Of a stretch of 7,740 nt of DNA, positions 1 through 5,284 are shown piece after piece. A program made the position numbers and the translations under genes. Position 1 is the stretch's first letter; each line of letters begins with the position of its first letter. The DNA is taken from assembly GCA_029934755.1 (NCBI GenBank), contig JAOZLQ010000110.1, forward strand, positions 1-7,740, read 5' to 3'. The notes beneath the pieces were generated by a model, which made no database searches, had not been told where the DNA came from, and was given only the letters and a program-made list of their open reading frames with translations. The stretch is from Desulfuromusa sp. GTDB taxonomy: Bacteria > Desulfobacterota > Desulfuromonadia > Desulfuromonadales > Geopsychrobacteraceae.

Positions 1-62
1 GGTTTAGATTTAGCCATAAGATACCTGATTAGAGTTAAAATTGCATGAATTATGGATTATTC

Positions 63-93
63 TAGCATGTGTATCGGCTAACATGCTAATTTT
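63..93 (+). terminator. Small hairpin with T-rich tail, possible weak terminator
   Basis: Perfect 8-bp inverted repeat (TAGCATGT at 63-70, ACATGCTA at 81-88) with a 10-nt loop, followed by ATTTTC. The stem is AT-rich, so it would be a weak terminator. It lies 14 nt after a TGA at 46-48 that ends a 15-codon open stretch running in from the left edge in frame 1. It could therefore close an upstream plus-strand gene, but 15 codons are too few to identify one. It could equally lie in the leader of the DUF2288 gene. No convincing sigma-70 promoter was found in positions 1-185. Confidence 0.3.
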
Positions 94-185
94 CTTAAGT
101 TAAAGTTTGAAGTTCTGGATATTGGATGGTTTCTTCTCAGCCATCGGTTGATAAATTGTTTTCTGGTGAAGGGAAAAGGGGTTTT

Positions 186-482
186 ATGTCAGGAATGGTT
201 GAGAGTTTTAAGCGTGATCTTGCCAGAGCAAACTGGCGCGAGCTAAAGATTCATCTACAGCGGGATGCCATTATCGTTGTTTCTTCTGAATTGGATCTGA
301 TTGAAGTCGGGGTGGCGGTTGCTGAGGACGATAAGGCCTCGGTTGAGACCTGGATTGCTGCGAATCAATTGGAAAAACCAACAGAAAAACAACTTGAAAG
401 CTGGGAGCAGGAGCCTGATAACATTTTCCAGATGTTGATAGTTCAACCTTTTATTTTGATTCAAGGTATTCATGATGCCTGA
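186..482 (+). CDS. DUF2288 family protein
   Basis: Small cytoplasmic protein of 98 residues from the chosen start, with no signal peptide or membrane segment. It matches the DUF2288 pattern I know: an N-terminal helix followed by ANWREL (residues 15-20), a hydrophobic strand leading to SSELDLIEV (33-41), the acidic AVAEDDKASVETWI segment (44-57), a charged linker, and a hydrophobic C-terminal strand QPFILIQ (87-93). The family has no established biochemical function. The frame is open from an ATG at 126, but the ATG at 186 is preferred. It has a purine-rich AGGGG four bases upstream, the same spacing as the NTPase gene at 1197, and it gives the usual family length near 100 residues. The extra 20 residues from 126 are low-complexity and lack a good ribosome site. 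The 3' end overlaps the next gene by 11 bp, which suggests translational coupling. Family call fairly firm; start moderately firm. Confidence 0.8.
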   Translation: MSGMVESFKRDLARANWRELKIHLQRDAIIVVSSELDLIEVGVAVAEDDKASVETWIAANQLEKPTEKQLESWEQEPDNIFQMLIVQPFILIQGIHDA

Positions 483-1152
483 ACAGTTTGTGGCCTCGCT
501 CAGCCACTATCGGGCAACAGCGGTTTTTAATCCTTGGAGGGATATGGATTCCCAGCATGATCGTGACGATCGGGGTCCGGCAATCCGCAGACAACAATTA
601 CTCGGCTATTTACAGGAACGAATCGGGGTTGCTGATACTCTCCTCTGTGCTGAAGCAATTGGCTATCAGGGAGGACACTTCAGTGGTATCCCGATGACAT
701 CTGAACGGCTTTTGTTAGGTGGTTTAAGCCACAAAAACTTATATCCGGAGATGGTTTTTCAAAACCTCTCTCCGCAACGTACCAGTCGTGCGGATTTAAA
801 GCCGCAAGGGTTTACAGAACCAACTGCAACAATTGTCTGGGGATTTCTGGCAGAACAGGGAATCGATCCGCGACGAGTGATTTTATGGAATGCTTTTCCA
901 TGGCATCCCTATCATCCCGCCAAAGGAATGCTCAGCAATCGAACCCCTAAGGAAACAGAGCTGGTTGCGGGTCATCAGATGCTGATGCAGTTGCTGAAAC
1001 TGGGGCAATTCAGGCAGGTCGTTGCCATTGGGGAAAAGTCAGCATTGCAGCTGCAACAACTGGGCATCGCTGCTGTTAAGGTACGTCATCCTGCCAATGG
1101 GGGCGCTGGAAAATTTCGTTCCCAGATGTTTGATCTATTGCAGTGCGGATAA
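472..1152 (+). CDS. Uracil-DNA glycosylase superfamily protein
   Basis: Predicted cytoplasmic protein of 226 residues with the layout of a uracil-DNA-glycosylase-like fold. A first loop, AEAIGYQGGHFSGIP (60-74), sits where family-4/5 enzymes carry a G-E-x-P-G water-activating loop, followed by MTSER (75-79). Next come the conserved GFTEPTATIVWGFL (113-126), LWNAFPWHPY (138-147) at the core strand where related enzymes have an L-x-N element, VAIGEKSA (184-191), and VRHPANGGAGKF (204-215) at the position of the second active-site H-P loop. By family knowledge such proteins excise uracil or related lesions to leave an abasic site. The family-4 iron-sulfur cysteine set is absent: the only cysteines are C59 and C225. 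The start is the first of two adjacent ATGs (472 and 475), with AAGG just upstream inside the DUF2288 gene. The two genes overlap by 11 bp and are probably co-transcribed. Superfamily is fairly sure; substrate and activity are inferred. Confidence 0.8.
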   Translation: MMPEQFVASLSHYRATAVFNPWRDMDSQHDRDDRGPAIRRQQLLGYLQERIGVADTLLCAEAIGYQGGHFSGIPMTSERLLLGGLSHKNLYPEMVFQNLSPQRTSRADLKPQGFTEPTATIVWGFLAEQGIDPRRVILWNAFPWHPYHPAKGMLSNRTPKETELVAGHQMLMQLLKLGQFRQVVAIGEKSALQLQQLGIAAVKVRHPANGGAGKFRSQMFDLLQCG

Positions 1153-1196
1153 TTTGTTCAGCTGTAATTTTAAGGTGTTAGTAAGAATGAGGTTTT

Positions 1197-2876
1197 ATGT
1201 CGATAGATATTATTGAAAATCAGATCGGTCGTTTTCTGGCAAGTGAAGCACCAGAAGTGATGTCGATTAAGGGTGCCTGGGGGGTTGGTAAAACCTATGC
1301 TTGGAATAAATATTTGGGCAACGCTAAAAATCAAAAAAAGATTGTCCTGAAAAAGTACTCCTATGTTTCTCTTTTTGGAATCAATTCTCTGGAGGATTTA
1401 AAGTTTTCAATCTTTGAAAATATGGTCGATGAAAAATCTATCGGTCGCAGACCTACGGTTGAAAATTTCAAAACAAACACTGCCAATTTACTTAAATCTC
1501 TAGGTAAAAAATCTCTACCGATTATTTCATCAAACGCATCGATTGATCATTATCATTCCATTATCAATTCCCTGTCATTTCTTTCCTTGGAAAAAACGAT
1601 CATTTGCATCGATGATTTTGAAAGGAAAGGAAACAGTATTGAGGCGCAGGATGTTTTAGGGTTGATCACTCAGCTGAAGGAACAGAAAAAATGCAAGGTT
1701 GTTCTGATCCTAAATGATGAGAGTTTGAGCGAAGGGTCTTCAATCGATTACATCAAACTTCGTGAAAAAGTGATTGATACAGAGTTGAGATTTGCTCCAA
1801 CTGCGGAGGATTGTGTTGAGATTGCGTTAAACAATGACAAAATTGCCCGTTTGTTAGGTGACAGTATCGTCAAACTTGGAATCAACAATATCCGGATTAT
1901 CAAGAAAATAGAAAAATTAGCGGTGTTACTGGTGCCGTTATTGAAGAGTTATGATGATCAGGTTTTGTCACAGGCTTTACGGACTATAAGTTTGTTGGCT
2001 TGGTGTTATTACGGTCAATCGAACGATACTCCTGATTACAATTTTGTGATAAGTCGTAACAGTGTATTCGGTGATCTGGATGATGAAATAATACTTTCAA
2101 CCCAACAGCAAGGTTGGTGCGCGGTGCTGCGCAATTATAATAACTATGCTGTTGATGAGTTTGATCAGCAGATCGCGAGGCTGGTTGAAAACGGTTATGT
2201 CGATGAAAAAAACTTGCAGAAACAGGCAACGGTACTGAATGAAAAAATTCTTGCAGCATACTCTCAAAATTCATTTCAAGATGCTTGGACGAAATTTAAC
2301 GAATCATTTGATGCCGATGATCAGGAGGTGATTACTTGCCTCTCGGATAGCTTTAAGCATAATGCTAAATATATCAGTCCCGTCAATCTTGATGGTACGG
2401 CGCGTTTACTCAGGTATCTAGGTAAAGATAAATTAGCGACGAAAATCATCGACTTGTATATCGATAGGCGGAAAGTAGAAACGGAGCTTTTCAATCTTGA
2501 TGCGGCAGCGTTACCCGGAGAAATTAAAGATTGGGAAGTGATTGAAAAGTTTAGAAAAAAACATGAATCGCTCAGTGCAAAACTTTCGCTTCAGGAAATA
2601 TGTGATCAACTGCTTAGCTGTGATAGTTGTAGCGATGAAGAAGAGGCACATATGTCACAAGCGACGGTTGAAGAGTATGTAAAGCTGTTCAAACTCCAGA
2701 AAGGGCAGAAACTTTCCCAGTATATCGATCTTTGCTTGAAATTTCGCCGTTTAGGCGGCACAACCAAGTATCAGGAATTAATATCTGAGAAGACCGCTGA
2801 AGCGCTCAAAATTATTGGACGAGAGAGTAAACTGAACGCTAGTCGGGTCAAACGATTTGGCATAAAGGTTGACTAA
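1197..2876 (+). CDS. KAP/AAA-like P-loop NTPase of unknown function
   Basis: Protein of 559 residues with a clear N-terminal P-loop NTPase domain. Walker A is GAWGVGKT (26-33). A segment YSYVSLFGINSLEDLK (54-69) follows, of the kind seen after the P-loop in KAP-type NTPases. Walker B is TIICIDDFER (134-143) with two acidic residues, then a sensor-1-like strand VVLILNDESL (168-177) and a REKVID segment (189-194). A helical stretch GINNIRIIKKIEKL (228-241) resembles the lid or winged region of KAP/STAND ATPases. The remaining 300 or so residues look alpha-helical and soluble and are not recognised. A cysteine-rich acidic patch, SCDSCSDEEE (474-483), stands out. There is no signal peptide, and I see none of the transmembrane insertion typical of many KAP proteins. 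The ATG has TGAGG four bases upstream. The gene starts 44 bp after the glycosylase gene. Sampled lines are about 35-40% GC against about 50% in the glycosylase, hinting at separate origin. NTPase call is firm; subfamily tentative; a conflict-system role is only inferred. Confidence 0.75.
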   Translation: MSIDIIENQIGRFLASEAPEVMSIKGAWGVGKTYAWNKYLGNAKNQKKIVLKKYSYVSLFGINSLEDLKFSIFENMVDEKSIGRRPTVENFKTNTANLLKSLGKKSLPIISSNASIDHYHSIINSLSFLSLEKTIICIDDFERKGNSIEAQDVLGLITQLKEQKKCKVVLILNDESLSEGSSIDYIKLREKVIDTELRFAPTAEDCVEIALNNDKIARLLGDSIVKLGINNIRIIKKIEKLAVLLVPLLKSYDDQVLSQALRTISLLAWCYYGQSNDTPDYNFVISRNSVFGDLDDEIILSTQQQGWCAVLRNYNNYAVDEFDQQIARLVENGYVDEKNLQKQATVLNEKILAAYSQNSFQDAWTKFNESFDADDQEVITCLSDSFKHNAKYISPVNLDGTARLLRYLGKDKLATKIIDLYIDRRKVETELFNLDAAALPGEIKDWEVIEKFRKKHESLSAKLSLQEICDQLLSCDSCSDEEEAHMSQATVEEYVKLFKLQKGQKLSQYIDLCLKFRRLGGTTKYQELISEKTAEALKIIGRESKLNASRVKRFGIKVD

Positions 2877-2889
2877 CGACCATGCTTCA

Positions 2890-2942
2890 TCCGTAGAGTC
2901 ATCAGGTTGTGCTTTAGGAATAAAACCGGATGACCCTACGGA
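2890..2942. repeat. Imperfect inverted repeat between convergent genes
   Basis: Arms 2890-2908 and 2924-2942 are reverse complements over 19 positions with two mismatches (2897 against 2935, 2904 against 2928), separated by 15 nt. RNA from either strand would form a long stable hairpin. It begins 14 nt after the NTPase stop and lies 28 bp past the VWA gene's stop, so it could act on both transcripts. Neither side has a canonical U-tract (only TTTT four bases after the right arm). A classic intrinsic terminator is therefore less likely than an mRNA 3'-end-protecting or Rho-linked hairpin, or a copy of a dispersed palindromic element. Confidence 0.65.
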
Positions 2943-2970
2943 CTGTTTTCATAGGTTGAGAACGGAGTTA

Positions 2971-4575
2971 TTATTCTGACCGTTTTTGTTCCAGAATTTT
3001 AGCTAACTCAACCAGTTTGATAAACTCTGCACGGTCGCCATTGGGATCTATCCCTTTGGCAGTTCGGGCAGTATCGGTGACCCAATCCCAATGGCTATTC
3101 CCCTTAAATTCTGAATTCCGTAACAGCATTCCCCATGCCGCAACTGCTGCAGCAAAGCGTTGGTTATCTGTTGAATTGGAGAAACTTGCAGGAGTTGCTG
3201 GGACTGTGAATGAAAGTAGGTTGCTGGTCTCTTCATCGGGTTTCTTGTAGCGATATTTAACCAGAGCCAGTTCACCACTTTTGGTTGGATCCGCTGAAAC
3301 AGTCGGCTGCTGATATCTGAGTGGGGCGCCGGTTGTAACAGTTCCATCCTGTGGGATGATTTCATACAGCGCTGTCACTGTATGTCCGGCTCCCATGTCT
3401 CCAGCATCCTTTTTGTCGTTGGTAAAATCTTCCGTTTCCAGGAGCCGATTTTCGTAGCCGATTAACCGATAAAATTTGACGCGAGTTGGATTAAATTCAA
3501 CCTGTAGTTTGACGTCTTTTGCGACGGTTAACAATGTGCCGCCAATTTCATTGACCAGAACTTTTTTTGCTTCTAGTAAATTATCGATATAGGCGTAGTT
3601 GCCGTTACCATGATCAGCTAATGCTTCAGCGGTGATATCGTCATAATTCAACATGCCAAAGCCGAGAACTGTCAGGTAAATGCCCAAATTCCGTTTTTTC
3701 TTGATCAAACGAACCAACGCATCTTCACTGGTGAGACCAACATTAAAATCACCATCAGTCGCCAGAATGATCCGGTTGTTTCCCCCTTTTACCAGATATT
3801 GCTCGGCCAAGTCATAGGCAAGCTCAATCCCTTCACCTCCATCAGTGCTTCCTCCGGATTCCAATTGATCCAAAGCATTTTCAATCGTTTTCCTATCGCT
3901 TCCTGGTGTTGGCTGCAGAACGATGCCAGCGGCTCCTGCATAGGCAACGATGGAAATTCTGTCATCCTGATTCATCTGTGCTGTCAGCATTTTCAAAGAT
4001 GATTTGACTAGCTCTAGATCTTCATACATCGATCCGGAGACATCGACTAGAAAGACCAAATTTGATTGCGGAGCATCCTTCATGTCGATTGCTTTGGCCT
4101 GCAAACCGATATGCAGTAGAAAATGCTTCGAATCCCAGGGACACTCAGTCAGTTCCTGATATACAGCAACCGGGTTTTCCCCGGCGGGTTGGGGATAATC
4201 ATAGCCGAAATAGTTAATCATCTCCTCGATCCGTACCGCCCCTGGCTTCGGAAACTGATTATCCCGCAGCATCCGGCGAACATTGGAATAAGAGGCCGTA
4301 TCAACATCGATGGAGAAGGTTGACAGTGGTGAAAGGAGAGGGTCTTTAAACCCGTTTTCTTCGAGATATTTATAGGTTTCGGTATCAAATTGTGGTTGTG
4401 GCTGACCAACAAAGGACTGCACCATTTGGTGCGATATGGGCATTGAAGAAGCTGTTTTAATTGGAACGGTTCCGACCGTTGGTTCTATTACGATCATTTC
4501 CGGAGTACAGGCAGACAGTGTCAGTAGTAGAATAAAAATGAAGCCAACAGGAATGAGCTTTCTTAGTAAAGTCAT
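2971..4575 (-). CDS. VWA-domain lipoprotein, YfbK-like (von Willebrand A + DUF3520)
   Basis: Predicted outer-envelope lipoprotein of 534 residues from the chosen start. A signal peptide of about 22 residues ends in the lipobox LSAC, with the lipidated Cys at residue 23. Domains follow the YfbK layout: a von Willebrand N-terminal region (about 65-155, with TFSIDVDTASYSNVRR), a VWA domain (about 172-340) and a DUF3520-like C-terminal region (about 350-530). The metal-ion-dependent adhesion site is complete: DVSGSM (178-183), the Thr of GGSTDGGEG (241-249), and ATDGDFNVG (272-280). Such domains bind protein ligands through a divalent cation; the physiological partner of this family is not established. 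The frame is open to an ATG at 4593, but the ATG at 4575 starts directly with MTLLRK plus the hydrophobic core and has a GGA six bases upstream. The gene ends with tandem TAA TAA. It is divergent from the ankyrin gene and convergent with the NTPase gene. Family call strong; start moderate. Confidence 0.9.
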   Translation of the reverse strand: MTLLRKLIPVGFIFILLLTLSACTPEMIVIEPTVGTVPIKTASSMPISHQMVQSFVGQPQPQFDTETYKYLEENGFKDPLLSPLSTFSIDVDTASYSNVRRMLRDNQFPKPGAVRIEEMINYFGYDYPQPAGENPVAVYQELTECPWDSKHFLLHIGLQAKAIDMKDAPQSNLVFLVDVSGSMYEDLELVKSSLKMLTAQMNQDDRISIVAYAGAAGIVLQPTPGSDRKTIENALDQLESGGSTDGGEGIELAYDLAEQYLVKGGNNRIILATDGDFNVGLTSEDALVRLIKKKRNLGIYLTVLGFGMLNYDDITAEALADHGNGNYAYIDNLLEAKKVLVNEIGGTLLTVAKDVKLQVEFNPTRVKFYRLIGYENRLLETEDFTNDKKDAGDMGAGHTVTALYEIIPQDGTVTTGAPLRYQQPTVSADPTKSGELALVKYRYKKPDEETSNLLSFTVPATPASFSNSTDNQRFAAAVAAWGMLLRNSEFKGNSHWDWVTDTARTAKGIDPNGDRAEFIKLVELAKILEQKRSE

Positions 4576-4704
4576 TGGTTTTCCAATCATCAAATTTGAG
4601 TTAGTAACTAAAATTAGATTTCTATTTTTTCTCGAACTTAAAGGGTTATACTTCTCAGCGGGAGCAATTTTTTGCCCATATTTTGCCGTACAAGGAGCTG
4701 TTGT
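4576..4704. promoter_or_regulatory. Divergent intergenic region, VWA and ankyrin genes
   Basis: About 130 AT-rich bases lie between two divergent start codons, so promoters for both genes should be here unless transcription comes from further off. The best plus-strand -10 candidate is TTATACT at 4646-4652, about 53 bases before the ankyrin start, but no good -35 hexamer sits 16-18 bases upstream. No convincing minus-strand promoter was found. A short palindrome, AGTTAGTAACT (4599-4609), could be an operator half-site pair or chance. Confidence 0.3.
4692..4697 (+). promoter_or_regulatory. Shine-Dalgarno AAGGAG that selects a TTG start
   Basis: A near-ideal AAGGAG lies seven bases before a TTG at 4705. 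In the same frame an earlier TTG at 4672 has no ribosome site and would place an Arg/Cys-rich stretch before the signal peptide. No ATG or GTG is suitably placed in this frame, so this site decides the start of the ankyrin gene. Confidence 0.75.
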
Positions 4705-5226
4705 TTGAGGTTTCTGACTTTATTACTACTGTTTCTTCTCCCAACTATTGTTGGTGCTGAGGATATTGATAAACAATTGTTTGCGGCAATCAATCAGCGT
4801 AATTTAAGTGCTGTCGAACAGGCGTTGCAGTCGCAGGCAAATCCTGATGTCCGTAATCCTGATGCACTGATCTCATTTCAAACCCCATTGTCTCTCGCTG
4901 TGAGTCTTGGAGACGCAGAGATTGTTGCCCTGTTACTGAAGTATGATGCTGATATCAATCTACGTGTCGGTTTCTGGCATGATATCAGCCCCCTCTACGT
5001 TGCTACCGCAAGAGGAAACCTGCCGATGGTACAGCAACTGCTAAACGCCGGGGCAAAGATAGATCCAAATCGCTGGACAACTTTCAAAGGAATTCTTGCC
5101 GCCCCGTGGCATTTGCTGCAGGGGAAAGTTATCGACCTAAACCGTCCTCCCAGCCTGCTCGAAGCTGCTCAAGAGAGTGGCAACGACGAGCTCTTTAGCT
5201 TGCTGAAGAAGCGTGGAGCACGCTGA
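4705..5226 (+). CDS. Secreted ankyrin-repeat protein
   Basis: Small exported protein of 173 residues. It opens with a textbook Sec signal peptide: one Arg, then a run of Leu/Phe, ending in VGA (16-18) before EDID. The mature part contains ankyrin repeats: DKQLFAAINQRNLSAVEQAL starts the first helix pair (about 22-41), TPLSLAVSLGDAEIVALLLKYDADIN (about 60-85) is a full consensus repeat, and SPLYVATARGNLPMVQQLLNAGAKID (about 94-119) is another. A final degenerate unit, PSLLEAAQESGNDELFSLLKKRGA, closes the protein. The segment between (about 122-145, with APWHLL) is a non-consensus insertion. Ankyrin repeats mediate protein-protein binding; here they would work in the periplasm, and no partner is known. 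The start is TTG, supported by AAGGAG seven bases upstream. The gene is transcribed away from the VWA lipoprotein gene and converges with the Sel1-repeat gene, with 58 bp between their ends and no strong terminator visible there. Repeat family is sure; function unknown. Confidence 0.85.
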   Translation: MRFLTLLLLFLLPTIVGAEDIDKQLFAAINQRNLSAVEQALQSQANPDVRNPDALISFQTPLSLAVSLGDAEIVALLLKYDADINLRVGFWHDISPLYVATARGNLPMVQQLLNAGAKIDPNRWTTFKGILAAPWHLLQGKVIDLNRPPSLLEAAQESGNDELFSLLKKRGAR

Positions 5227-5284
5227 ATGCTTGTTTAGCACAACCTATTTTCTGTGAATCAACCGTCCGGCACCGACCTGTCGT

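Noticed and set aside
41..68. TTGCAT / TAGCAT promoter ahead of the DUF2288 gene
   Set aside because: Both hexamers are poor matches to the sigma-70 consensus, and the -10 would overlap the hairpin arm at 63-70.
126..185. ATG at 126 as the start of the DUF2288 gene
   Set aside because: No ribosome site precedes it, and the added 20 residues do not fit the family. The ATG at 186 has a better upstream purine run and gives the typical length.
1984..2274. Minus-strand 96-codon open frame inside the NTPase gene
   Set aside because: It lies wholly within a well-supported gene in the opposite direction, and its translation shows no recognisable family features.
4599..4609. AGTTAGTAACT palindrome as an operator
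   Set aside because: Eleven bases with an AT-rich core are expected by chance in such a region, and no second copy was seen nearby.
5227..5284. Terminator between the convergent ankyrin and Sel1 genes
   Set aside because: Only a 4-bp CGAC/GTCG stem without a T-tract is visible, which is too weak to call.
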